45,636 nucleotides of DNA from a virus. The stretch spans positions 1 to 45,636 of IMG/VR virus record IMGVR_UViG_3300045012_000049; one strand, given 5' to 3'. Positions 39,373 through 45,636 of this stretch are shown here, piece by piece; the stretch's first letter is position 1, and every line of letters starts with the position of its first letter. The translations under genes and the position numbers were made by a program. The notes beneath the pieces were generated by a model that saw only the letters and a list, made by a program, of their open reading frames with translations, was not told the origin of the DNA and ran no database searches.

Positions 39373-39626
39373 GACTTGACCTCGTAGGTTCCACTCACGG
39401 CCTTGATCGCCTTCCGCATGTTCTCGCGCGAAGCCTCTTCGAAGTTGATCGACGCGAACGGGGCGAGCTCGACGCCTCCGACACGGATCCGCACGCCCTC
39501 GTAGGGATACCAGCGGAGCGAGGCGTACCGCCGCGCAGCGCTTCGACCCTTGCGGCCGCCGTACTTTATCCGACGACAGAGCGTTACGACGCTCGCGCCC
39601 GACGTGTTCGTCGAGAGGATCCTCAC
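39369..39626 (-). CDS. Small basic protein (85 aa)
   Basis: The 85-residue, Arg-rich protein (RRIKYGGRKGRSAARRYASL, then beta-strands WYPYEGVRIRVGGVELA) may bind nucleic acid or a charged polymer. It is within the transferase cassette, coupled both sides. No family recognised. Confidence 0.5.
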   Translation of the reverse strand: MRILSTNTSGASVVTLCRRIKYGGRKGRSAARRYASLRWYPYEGVRIRVGGVELAPFASINFEEASRENMRKAIKAVSGTYEVKS

Positions 39627-39973
39627 GGCTTCACGACCAGTTGAGCGCGAGTGCTCACGAGGTCGACGCGGATCCGCGTGAGGACGCGCTGCGTGAGTCG
39701 GTCGCGCGCACGGGTTAGTTCGTCATCGATCTCTACGCCGTCGAACACGCGCTCGATCGCGTCGATGTTGCGGATCGACACTTCGATCATGTCTCGCATC
39801 GCTTTGAGCACGAGGTCAAAGCTTCCCCGCTCGACGTCGCACTGCTCTCGACGGCCTCGCTCGTATTCACTCATGGCGGCCGCGCGCTCGGTGCGGAGCT
39901 CGCGGCGGAGCTCGTCGTTCTGATCGAGCAAGGTTTGCACGCTACCGCGCCTGCGCTTCGTCGGCTTCTTCAT
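39623..39973 (-). CDS. Coiled-coil protein (116 aa)
   Basis: The 116-residue protein is nearly all helical, with a basic N-terminus MKKPTKRRRG and heptad-like QTLLDQNDELRRELRTERAA. An acidic middle helix and LTRIRVDLVSTRAQLVVKP follow. It is coupled (ATGA) to the second SAM-transferase upstream and to 39369-39626 downstream. Role unknown. Confidence 0.5.
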   Translation of the reverse strand: MKKPTKRRRGSVQTLLDQNDELRRELRTERAAAMSEYERGRREQCDVERGSFDLVLKAMRDMIEVSIRNIDAIERVFDGVEIDDELTRARDRLTQRVLTRIRVDLVSTRAQLVVKP

Positions 39974-40605
39974 CGTTTGCTCCCGTACGTGTTTGGTTTC
40001 ACCCGGTGCCACCACGTCGACGTCTCGCCGCGTTCGGGCGTTCGGATCTCGCAATCCCCGAAGAACGCGGTGTGCACCGCTTCGACGACGCCGGGGAACA
40101 TCGGGCCGTAGTCGTGTCCGGCGAGCACGCCGCCGACTTTGACCTTGGGGAACCATGCGACGATGTCCTCGAGCGGTGCGCGCCCGCGGTGATCGCCGTC
40201 GACGAAGACGAAGTCGAGCTCTTGATTTCGGAACATCGTCGAGGCCTCGAGGCTTCGCATGCGATGGATCGAGAGGAGCTCGATCTCCTCGCGCGTGCCG
40301 TGCTCGAGTAGCGAGCGAAGCCCAGCGTTGAATGCTCCGCCTTCGCGCATCGATTCGTTGAACCATTGCGCGCCGAACGTGTCGGGATCGTTCACCCAAG
40401 GGTCGACGCAGTGCATGTAGATCCTTTTCCCGCTCGCGAGGATTTGCTGCGCCATCCAAAGCGCCGATCGGAAGTACGCCGTCCCGATCTCGACGAAGAC
40501 CGCGCCGTCCGCCGCCCCGTCGATCGCTTGCTGGTAGACCGCCTGATAGTCGAACCAGCCCTTCAAGCCCGGGCGCCATGTGAAATCGTATTTACCGTCA
40601 CTCAT
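39970..40605 (-). CDS. Class I SAM methyltransferase-like protein B (211 aa)
   Basis: GAVFVEIGTAYFRSALWMAQ is a SAM-loop (EIGxxxFxS), and LDFVFVDGDHRGRAPLEDIV with PKVKVGGVLAGHDYGPMFPG repeats the pattern of 38033-38668. Same length (211 aa) as that protein, so the two are probably diverged duplicates. It probably modifies a sugar, lipid or nucleotide. The start ATG 40603-40605 is four bases after the membrane protein gene. Confidence 0.75.
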   Translation of the reverse strand: MSDGKYDFTWRPGLKGWFDYQAVYQQAIDGAADGAVFVEIGTAYFRSALWMAQQILASGKRIYMHCVDPWVNDPDTFGAQWFNESMREGGAFNAGLRSLLEHGTREEIELLSIHRMRSLEASTMFRNQELDFVFVDGDHRGRAPLEDIVAWFPKVKVGGVLAGHDYGPMFPGVVEAVHTAFFGDCEIRTPERGETSTWWHRVKPNTYGSKR

Positions 40606-40609
40606 CGGA

Positions 40610-40861
40610 TCACCAACCCCATCGATGCGCGAGCGCAATGCCGAACGCGGAAGAGAACACCGTCACGACGAAGAACGTCGCGAGGATCACGAACGCGGCG
40701 CACCCGAGGCCGGCGAGCTTCGGACGCGGGAGCGCTCCGCCGATTGCCTTCGAGCGCGCTTCCCTCATGCTCTCGGCTTGCGCTTGCGCGCGTTTGAGCG
40801 CCTCCGCGTGCTGCGCGGCTTGCGCGATCTTTTCGGGCGGGACGCCCTCGTTCGTTGTCAT
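40610..40861 (-). CDS. Small membrane protein (83 aa)
   Basis: The 83-residue protein has an N-terminal helical, charged half (GVPPEKIAQAAQHAEALKRA) and one transmembrane helix near the C terminus (LGCAAFVILATFFVVTVFSS). Topology is N-in with a short tail. Coupled by ATGA to the upstream gene. Unknown role; perhaps superinfection exclusion or envelope interaction. Confidence 0.5.
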   Translation of the reverse strand: MTTNEGVPPEKIAQAAQHAEALKRAQAQAESMREARSKAIGGALPRPKLAGLGCAAFVILATFFVVTVFSSAFGIALAHRWGW

Positions 40862-41103
40862 CGGTGCCTCCACGGTCGCAAACAGACTTTCTTTCCGCGT
40901 GATGCGAGATGAGCGCGGAGCGCGAGCGCGCGCTCTCGAGTGAAGCGCGAGGCGTTCTCGCGGTAGACGGTCAGATCGGGCGTGAGGTCGGAGAAGTTCC
41001 GCACCGTCTCGATCTCGCCCTGCGCGTTCTTCACTTGGATCCACGCCGGGCGGTTCAGCGTGAGGTATGCGCCCGTCACTTCGTCTTGGAGAATGTGACT
41101 CAT
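40858..41103 (-). CDS. Hypothetical protein (81 aa)
   Basis: An 81-residue protein with beta-strands (GAYLTLNRPAWIQVKNAQGE) and a basic C terminus (RGKKVCLRPWRHR). Coupled both sides. No family recognised. Confidence 0.5.
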   Translation of the reverse strand: MSHILQDEVTGAYLTLNRPAWIQVKNAQGEIETVRNFSDLTPDLTVYRENASRFTRERALALRAHLASRGKKVCLRPWRHR

Positions 41104-41783
41104 CGCTTCGCCTTCCGTCGAAGCTGTTCGAGCTCGACCTCTCGCCGGCCCAAGATCTCGCGCGTCGCGCGGAGCTCCTCGGTAACCATCCCGAGCGCGG
41201 CCTCCATCGCGTTACCTCGCGCGACGGCGGAGCCTTCGCGACAGTACTCCCGCGGGTCGTCGAACGTGATGGGCGTGACGGCCAAGTTGACGCCTTGCGC
41301 GATTCTCATCGCCTCGGCGTCGCGCCCGAGACCGCATCGTTCGCACACCCACATCGCGCCGTCGACCGTCGTGAATGAGTGTTTACACGGGAGATGATCG
41401 GGCACCGAACGGCCGATCGGTTCCACGCCAGCGCCGTAAACGAGCTCGGGGAATTTGAGATCCGACGCGTCGCTCGTGCCGTGAATGAGGCAGAGGGGAT
41501 CCGGGCATCGCATGAAGCCGCGCTGGGTGAGATCCTCGCCCGTCTCCGCATCGCGGCCGCACGTGCACGCGTTGACGAAATCGATTCGGTCGACGCGAAC
41601 GACCATCGGGAGATCTCGTTCGAGCACGGCACGAATGGCGGCGGGTCGCACCGCATCGATCCGCGTGATCGTGATGCGCGCGTCGACCTTCGCCTGCCTT
41701 CCGTCTTCGTCGACGTCCAGCCCGATGATGTGACGCGAGACCGTCTCGCGTAGAAGCGAGAGCACTTTGGGGATCTGCCTCAT
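41100..41783 (-). CDS. Zinc-binding hypothetical protein (227 aa)
   Basis: The N-terminal 75 residues form a small alpha/beta domain (PKVLSLLRETVSRHIIGLDV, ARITITRIDAVRPAAIRAVL). Then two Cys/His groups appear, C-T-C...C-P-D-P-L-C-L-I-H and CKHSF...WVCERCGLG, both of zinc-ribbon type. A C-terminal coiled coil follows (TEELRATREILGRREVELEQ). It might bind nucleic acids or regulate early genes. Not recognised. Confidence 0.55.
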   Translation of the reverse strand: MRQIPKVLSLLRETVSRHIIGLDVDEDGRQAKVDARITITRIDAVRPAAIRAVLERDLPMVVRVDRIDFVNACTCGRDAETGEDLTQRGFMRCPDPLCLIHGTSDASDLKFPELVYGAGVEPIGRSVPDHLPCKHSFTTVDGAMWVCERCGLGRDAEAMRIAQGVNLAVTPITFDDPREYCREGSAVARGNAMEAALGMVTEELRATREILGRREVELEQLRRKAKR

Positions 41784-42337
41784 GATGCAACGTCCTTTGC
41801 AACCCCATGGTCGGGGTCGTGGTTGAAGAAAAATTCGCGCACCCCACGGTGCGAAGACTCCCCTGACTGTTTTATCGCGATGCTCGCGTTCACTTGCGCC
41901 TCTCTCGCTTCATGCGTTCGATCTCGAGGCGTTGACGGCCAACGATGAGCGTGAGATCGCTCGCGCTCGTGACACAAGGCGCGGAGCGTTCCAAGGTCGA
42001 CGGCCGCAAGACCGTTGATCTCGCATAGCTCGCAAGGCGCGAGGTCTTCGATCACGGTGTGCCCTACGGATACGGGAATGTGGAGCCTGAACGCATCGCC
42101 GAGGCGATCGAGGCCGCGGCCGCCGAGTAGCGAGCTTGTCCGCGGGTGCGAGTGCACTTCGAAGCGTGCGTGATCTTTCTCGAGCGAGGCGTGCACAGAC
42201 GAGACTTGCGGCGCGCAGGCGCGAGCGATTGCCAACCAATCCGTGTCTTCGAAATTCTTTGGCGTCATGGCGACCGATCCTTCCGTGAAAACCGTTTCGA
42301 TACCGCACGCAGCGGCGAAGTCTCGCGTGAGTTTCAT
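41780..42337 (-). CDS. Hypothetical protein with HNH-like Cys/His patch (185 aa)
   Basis: The middle of the protein contains APCELCEINGLAAVDLGTLR followed by ALCHERERSHAHRW, recalling the second half of an HNH nuclease (CxxC...LxxLCxxCH), but the catalytic D-H pair is not visible. Whether it is a degenerate HNH or just a zinc protein is unclear. ATGA overlaps on both ends. Confidence 0.45.
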   Translation of the reverse strand: MKLTRDFAAACGIETVFTEGSVAMTPKNFEDTDWLAIARACAPQVSSVHASLEKDHARFEVHSHPRTSSLLGGRGLDRLGDAFRLHIPVSVGHTVIEDLAPCELCEINGLAAVDLGTLRALCHERERSHAHRWPSTPRDRTHEAREAQVNASIAIKQSGESSHRGVREFFFNHDPDHGVAKDVAS

Positions 42338-42789
42338 TCGAGCCCCAAGTCTTCAAACGGATCGCTCGAGCGCGTGAGCTCGTCGTGGTGATCGCGTTCG
42401 AGCTCTTCGACCTCGGAGGCCGTCATCGGGCGCCGTTCGATGCGAGGCGGATCGCGTGGGATCGCGTCGAGGTTCTCGAGGATCTTCGCGCACGCTGCGA
42501 TCCCGATCTCTTTCTTCGGGTCGAGCCGTTGCGCTTCGCGGATCGACTCGTGAAGCTCTCGTGCTCGTCGACGCTCGCGACTCTCCACGCCGGGCAACGT
42601 TCCCGACTCGCCTTGCTTCGGTTTCTTCGGAGCCGTTGCGAGCCAAAGCGTCCAGCGATAGGCGAGGTTCTCCGTCGGCACGCTCCCGCCGTTCTTCTTC
42701 ACGAAGTTGCGCCATTGCGCTTCGGGATCGAGCACGTTCGCGGCGACGGCGATCGCCTCGAGGCCTTTGGGGATCTTCTCTTCGCTCAT
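42334..42789 (-). CDS. Replication accessory-like protein (151 aa)
   Basis: The 151-residue protein lies directly after the initiator gene (ATGA). Its core VLDPEAQWRNFVKKNGGS and ENLAYRWTLWLATAP recalls the C-terminal 'F..Y...KG....DW..aW..Wl' segment of phage replication proteins that load the host helicase. The rest is charged and helical, with an acidic DPFEDLGLE tail. It may cooperate with the initiator. Assignment is tentative. Confidence 0.5.
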   Translation of the reverse strand: MSEEKIPKGLEAIAVAANVLDPEAQWRNFVKKNGGSVPTENLAYRWTLWLATAPKKPKQGESGTLPGVESRERRRARELHESIREAQRLDPKKEIGIAACAKILENLDAIPRDPPRIERRPMTASEVEELERDHHDELTRSSDPFEDLGLE

Positions 42790-43628
42790 GCTTTCTTCTC
42801 GTCTCGATAATTTTTCAAAGGATGCTGCTGCTCGTGTCGGATCGAATGCTCGCCGGCTATCGCGCCGACAGCCACGGGCCCGGCGCCGATCGCTCGTTCG
42901 CGTTCCTTCTCGCGCGCCTTGCCTCGATCGCTTGCGACCTTCGCCCGTGCGAGCCCGATCAGGAACGCCGGGTCGTCGCCCTTGTGCTCGGGCTGCTCGG
43001 CGATGGTGCGAAGCGCGTGCTGCTCGTCCTCGTCGAGCTCGGGCTCTCCAGACCGGATGGTCGTGTCGGTCGGCTTAGCAGCAGCACGGGTTGGCGTGTC
43101 ACGGGACAGCACAGAAGGCTCAGCACAGAGGGCAATTCGATTTTGAACCCCCTCGCGTCGTGACGCAGCTGCGTCACGTTCCGTGACGCCCCCCCCTGAC
43201 TGCGTCACATCCTGTGACACTATAGGGTCACGTTTTGTGACGATCGACCTCGCGGCCGCCGCTGCGCGCGCAGAGCCCCCGAATTCGGCCTGTGCGCGCT
43301 CTCGGGACGCCTTGGCGCGTGCCCGGTCGCTTTGGGGTGCCTCTTGCGCCTTCATGAAATTGGGCATGAAGAGCACCGCTCGTGAGTCGTCGAACACCAC
43401 GCACCCGTCCTCGAGGAGCTCGGCGAGATGAGGCTCGATTTCCGCCGCCGGTGCGCCGATCGCCACGGCGACGCCCTTCAAGCCTAGGCGGCCAAGCGGA
43501 AGAACGCCGGCGCGATCGACCTTGCGCAAGATGAGCGAGAAGAGCCCGCGCGCATGCCACGAGAGCGCGAGGAATTCGGGCGTGTCGCGCGTGTAGAGGC
43601 GCACATAGCGTTCGTCTTCCCATCTCAT
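42786..43628 (-). CDS. Replication initiator (winged-helix, DnaD/O-like; 280 aa)
   Basis: Residues 1-110 have the typical N terminus of phage replication initiators: MRWEDERYVRLYTRDTPEFL, SWHARGLFSLILRKVDRAGV, then IGAPAAEIEPHLAELLEDGC and VLFMPNFMKAQEAPQSDR. That is a winged-helix DNA-binding domain. A linker of ~80 low-complexity residues encodes the iterons at 43159-43241. The C-terminal ~90 residues are acidic/helical (ELDEDEQHALRTIAEQPEHK). It would bind the origin and recruit host helicase; the phage has no helicase or polymerase of its own. Confidence 0.72.
   Translation of the reverse strand: MRWEDERYVRLYTRDTPEFLALSWHARGLFSLILRKVDRAGVLPLGRLGLKGVAVAIGAPAAEIEPHLAELLEDGCVVFDDSRAVLFMPNFMKAQEAPQSDRARAKASRERAQAEFGGSARAAAAARSIVTKRDPIVSQDVTQSGGGVTERDAAASRREGVQNRIALCAEPSVLSRDTPTRAAAKPTDTTIRSGEPELDEDEQHALRTIAEQPEHKGDDPAFLIGLARAKVASDRGKAREKERERAIGAGPVAVGAIAGEHSIRHEQQHPLKNYRDEKKA
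43159..43241. other. Iteron-like origin of replication inside the initiator gene
   Basis: Three 15-base spaced palindromes GTCAC-N5-GTGAC occur at 43173-43187 (spacer GTTCC), 43204-43218 (ATCCT) and 43227-43241 (GTTTT). They are preceded by a perfect 20-base palindrome CGTGACGCAGCTGCGTCACG at 43159-43178. The GTCAC starts are 31 and 23 bases apart. They fall in the linker of the initiator gene, the same plan as the iterons in lambda gene O. I infer the origin here. Confidence 0.7.
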
Positions 43629-44161
43629 CGCGGGAGCTCCTCGAAGTGACACGCGCACGAGCATTCGAGCTCGCAGAAACCGATCGAGCACTTCGGGCAA
43701 TCGGGTTGGGAGAGCGGCGGAAAGTCCGGCGGAACGATGCGCACGAGATCCGTCGAGGGAACGAGCACGAGATCCTCGCCGGCGAGGCGCTTGCGCTGGA
43801 CCTCGATCTCCCGATCGATCGCCGACGAATCGAGCGGCCTGTCGAATGTGTTCGCATAGTGCCCGACGTCTTCGGCTGGCTCGTGCGGCGCGAATCCGTT
43901 GGCCATCGCGCGCTTCATGCCGGCGAAGGCCTCCGCGTCCGTGTCGATCTTCGGCGCCTTCGCGGCCGCGGGCCCGTCGAGCGCGGCGAGCCGCTTCGCC
44001 TCTTTGATCGCATCGTCGACGCGCCCGAAGACGCCGACGGATTGCTCGGCGAGGGGCTTTCGCTTGTCGAAGACGGCGAACTGGCCATCGGTGCGCATGA
44101 AGACGCGGATCTCGCCGAAGACGAGCCCCGCGCGTGTCATGTTCGGGACGGTCGGCTTCAC
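43625..44161 (-). CDS. Hypothetical protein with C-terminal Cys cluster (178 aa)
   Basis: GTG 44159-44161 overlaps the previous stop (GTGA). The N-terminal half is strand-rich (GLVFGEIRVFMRTDGQFAVF, helical REAKRL part), the middle contains a HEPAEDVGHYANTFDRPLDS stretch, and the C terminus has CPKC, CELEC, CACH, a probable zinc site. It lies directly before the initiator and ends in ATGA with it. Function not recognised. Confidence 0.55.
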   Translation of the reverse strand: MKPTVPNMTRAGLVFGEIRVFMRTDGQFAVFDKRKPLAEQSVGVFGRVDDAIKEAKRLAALDGPAAAKAPKIDTDAEAFAGMKRAMANGFAPHEPAEDVGHYANTFDRPLDSSAIDREIEVQRKRLAGEDLVLVPSTDLVRIVPPDFPPLSQPDCPKCSIGFCELECSCACHFEELPR

Positions 44162-44325
44162 TTCGGGATCTTCCGATTCTCTGGAAAGCCCTTGCACCAT
44201 GCGCGGTACTTTTCGAGCTCCTCGGCTGGCGTGCCTTCGACGAACGGCACGGACAGCGCGAGCTCGGGCACGTTCGGGAGCGACGGCGTTACGAACGGCG
44301 CCGCTTTCACTTTGAGCGAGCCCAT
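44158..44325 (-). CDS. Small hypothetical protein (55 aa)
   Basis: A 55-residue Pro-rich protein (KAAPFVTPSLPNVPELALSV) with a helical C terminus (AEELEKYRAWCKGFPENRK). ATG 44323-44325 overlaps the upstream stop as TGATG, and its own stop overlaps the next start. It may be an unstructured peptide with a short binding motif; function unknown. Confidence 0.5.
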   Translation of the reverse strand: MGSLKVKAAPFVTPSLPNVPELALSVPFVEGTPAEELEKYRAWCKGFPENRKIPK

Positions 44326-44528
44326 CACGCGCTCGCGTCCGTGAACGCGGCCTCGAGCGCGAGGCGCGCCTTGCTCAGGGTGCGCTCGACGTTATCGCGA
44401 GTCCCGGGCACCTGGCATTGAACCGAGATCAGCATCGAAACGATCACGCCTTGCCCGTCGTCGCGAACCGCGGGCACCTGATACGCGACCGATCGCTTCG
44501 TCTCTTCGTTGCGAATCGTGAGACTCAC
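44325..44528 (-). CDS. Small beta-rich protein (67 aa)
   Basis: A 67-residue protein from GTG 44526-44528 (GTGA with the upstream stop). Strands TKRSVAYQVPAVRDDGQGVI and VSMLISVQCQVPGTRDNVER are followed by a helix (SKARLALEAAFTDASA). No family recognised. Confidence 0.5.
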   Translation of the reverse strand: MSLTIRNEETKRSVAYQVPAVRDDGQGVIVSMLISVQCQVPGTRDNVERTLSKARLALEAAFTDASA

Positions 44529-44818
44529 GACCGCCGGCCTTTCTTCCGAGAGCGCGGCGCCTTCGCCGGTTTGTCTTCCTTCATCTTCGCGACCTTGAGC
44601 TGCGCGTTCATCTCGAGCGTGACCGTCAGTCCCTTCTCGCGTGCGGGGTACTTCTTCAGCCCGTACTTCTGCATTTTCGCGATGAGCTCGTCGCGACGTC
44701 GCTTGAAGAAAGTGTGTTTGCTCGCGAGCTCGTCGGCGGCGTCCTGATAGTTCTGCGCGGCCTCGTTCACGTCGGCGTGAAACGTTGGCTCGGTTCCTTT
44801 GATCTGCATTTGCGCCAT
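44525..44818 (-). CDS. Small charged helical protein (97 aa)
   Basis: The 97-residue protein (MAQMQIKGTEPTFHADVNEA) has a coiled-coil-like middle (DELASKHTFFKRRRDELIAK) and a very basic C-terminal end (KAPRSRKKGRRS), suiting nucleic-acid binding. AAGGGA lies before ATG. It is next to the initiator operon start. Identity unknown. Confidence 0.55.
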   Translation of the reverse strand: MAQMQIKGTEPTFHADVNEAAQNYQDAADELASKHTFFKRRRDELIAKMQKYGLKKYPAREKGLTVTLEMNAQLKVAKMKEDKPAKAPRSRKKGRRS

Positions 44819-44829
44819 GTGGGATCCCT

Positions 44830-45066
44830 TCAGTCTTGTTTCGTTGGTGTGCTGACCGTTTGATGTGGTTTGAGCCCCGCGACGAGCTCGGTCCCCGAAG
44901 CGATGTAGATCCGCCCAAGCTCCGCCGGCGGCGTCATGCCCATGAGCGAGATCGTCCCCTCGTGACGCACGAGCACGTTCACTTCGCACCCTTTGGGGAG
45001 TAGCCGCTGGATCACGGGAGCAATCGCCGTGAGAAATTCTCGTTCTTGCTCGGGCGTCAGATACAT
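44830..45066 (-). CDS. Small hypothetical protein (78 aa)
   Basis: The 78-residue protein starts at ATG 45064-45066, inside the end of the RusA gene. It is alpha/beta (YLTPEQEREFLTAIAPVIQR, CEVNVLVRHEGTISLMGM, YIASGTELVAGLKPH). Not recognised; the position suggests an early or replication role. Confidence 0.55.
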   Translation of the reverse strand: MYLTPEQEREFLTAIAPVIQRLLPKGCEVNVLVRHEGTISLMGMTPPAELGRIYIASGTELVAGLKPHQTVSTPTKQD

Positions 45067-45636
45067 TCGCGCTTCCCTTCCCATTTCAATTCGACTTGAC
45101 ACGCGAAGACTCCACGCTCGCCGGGCTTGGCTTGCGTGTAGAAGATGGGAAGCTTGCCGGGCTCGGTGCCGGCCACGCTGAAAAGCTCGTCGTCCATGTC
45201 GAGCGCCTCGGCGATCCCGTCTCGAACGCCCTTGCATGCGCCGATCAGGTTGTCGTCGTCAAGGCGCCCCGAGCTCACGCGAATGATCGTCGTCTTCGAA
45301 GGCCTCGATCCGAGCACGGCGCCAAGATGCTTGTGCGCTTGCTCGAGCGCGGCGACGATGCGGTACGCGTGCGACTTGCGACGGTTCGCAGCGGCGGCGT
45401 AGAGGCGAGCCATCGTCGCTTTGGACGTCGACGGGCCCGCGTGAACGTTGAGGCTTTCGATCTTCGAAGACTTCGAGAGCGCCATGTACACGAGGAGCGT
45501 GCGATCTTCCTGTAGGAGACCGCGACGAGAAGTGCCAAGGAACCATCCGCCCGCCTTGCGCCTCACTAGCTCGGGAGGACCGCGAAACCACTCGACGGCG
45601 CCTTGCGGCGGCGTGAAGTTGTGCGCGATCACCATC
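45057..45636 (-). CDS. RusA-like Holliday junction resolvase, C-terminal part (continues from 1-309)
   Basis: The catalytic half of the 253-residue protein whose start lies at 309. The SSGRLDDDNLIGACKGVRDG stretch, then AEALDMDDELF, is the signature of phage RusA-like endonucleases: D-D-D-N (D187-D189 of the full protein), K196, D200 and a later acidic DD pair that bind Mg2+. RusA dimers cut Holliday junctions, clearing branches before packaging. The protein is longer than E. coli RusA (120 aa) because of the N-terminal zinc module. Confidence 0.85.
   Translation of the reverse strand, partial: MVIAHNFTPPQGAVEWFRGPPELVRRKAGGWFLGTSRRGLLQEDRTLLVYMALSKSSKIESLNVHAGPSTSKATMARLYAAAANRRKSHAYRIVAALEQAHKHLGAVLGSRPSKTTIIRVSSGRLDDDNLIGACKGVRDGIAEALDMDDELFSVAGTEPGKLPIFYTQAKPGERGVFACQVELKWEGKRECI
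45510..45636. repeat. 127-bp terminal direct repeat, right copy
   Basis: Identical to bases 1-127. When these are merged, the RusA-like reading frame is uninterrupted from 309 back to 45057. This indicates circular closure of the assembly. Confidence 0.95.

Noticed and set aside
41780-42337. HNH endonuclease
   Set aside because: Only the CxxC...LxxLC part is similar; the catalytic D-H and the final CH are missing.
1-45636. tRNA genes, integrase with attachment site, transposase
   Set aside because: The gaps between genes are too short for most tRNAs and none showed a cloverleaf or TTCGA-type T arm by eye; no tyrosine/serine recombinase or DDE motifs were seen in the gene products. A tRNA search program would be decisive.

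Overview
The window looks like the complete genome of a contractile-tailed (myovirus) phage on a circular or terminally redundant molecule. The first 127 bases are repeated exactly as the last 127 bases, so the unique sequence is 45,509 bp, and one gene (RusA-like) runs through the artificial ends. Base composition is strongly GC-rich. The phage carries several lipoproteins with signal peptides, which points to a host with an outer membrane. Cys-rich twin CX3C lipoproteins and a KGG-repeat protein make me suspect a Myxococcota-type host, but this is only inference. I see no integrase, transposase, DNA polymerase or helicase, tRNA or CRISPR array.

Layout. Transcription diverges from about 3.5 kb and converges at about 10.1 kb. 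Leftward (minus), one nearly unbroken gene train starts at 3502, runs through the window ends and continues from 45.6 kb down to 10.2 kb. In order it holds: a zinc-knuckle/KGG protein, a transglycosylase-like protein and tiny membrane or zinc proteins; a DNA methyltransferase, a deoxyribosyltransferase-like protein and a RusA-like resolvase (3.5-0.3 kb, then 45.6-45.0 kb); small early genes and a replication initiator with an iteron-like origin inside its reading frame (44.8-41 kb); a sugar/SAM-transferase cassette (40.6-37.1 kb); terminase, portal, protease/scaffold, decoration protein and capsid (37.1-30.5 kb); neck, sheath, tube, frameshifted chaperone, tape measure and baseplate (30.4-19.0 kb); receptor-binding proteins (19.0-14.0 kb); and finally a CheY-like receiver fused to a membrane anchor, a holin-like protein, a cysteine-peptidase-like protein and a run of lipoproteins (14.0-10.2 kb).

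Rightward (plus), 3.6-7.6 kb is a recombination operon: an RHH regulator, small zinc proteins, a RecT-like annealing protein, a Cas4/AddB-type nuclease with an Fe-S cysteine set, and an SSB-like acidic-tail protein. At 7.57-8.26 kb a second control region has divergent genes separated by five GYATATRC boxes. Then come an RHH/lipoprotein fusion, a coiled-coil protein, small zinc and membrane proteins and a widespread phage protein (8.3-10.1 kb).

The head and tail genes follow the Mu plan (DUF935-type portal, I/Z-type protease-scaffold, T-type capsid, sheath, tube, 41/42-type chaperone and tape measure, 46/47-type baseplate). The Mu transposition genes are absent, and a terminase, an initiator and an origin take their place. 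About 45 gene junctions are 4-base overlaps (ATGA/GTGA/TTGA), so translational coupling is the rule. No stretch longer than 300 bases lacks a gene; the longest gap is the 220-base control region at 7838-8057.
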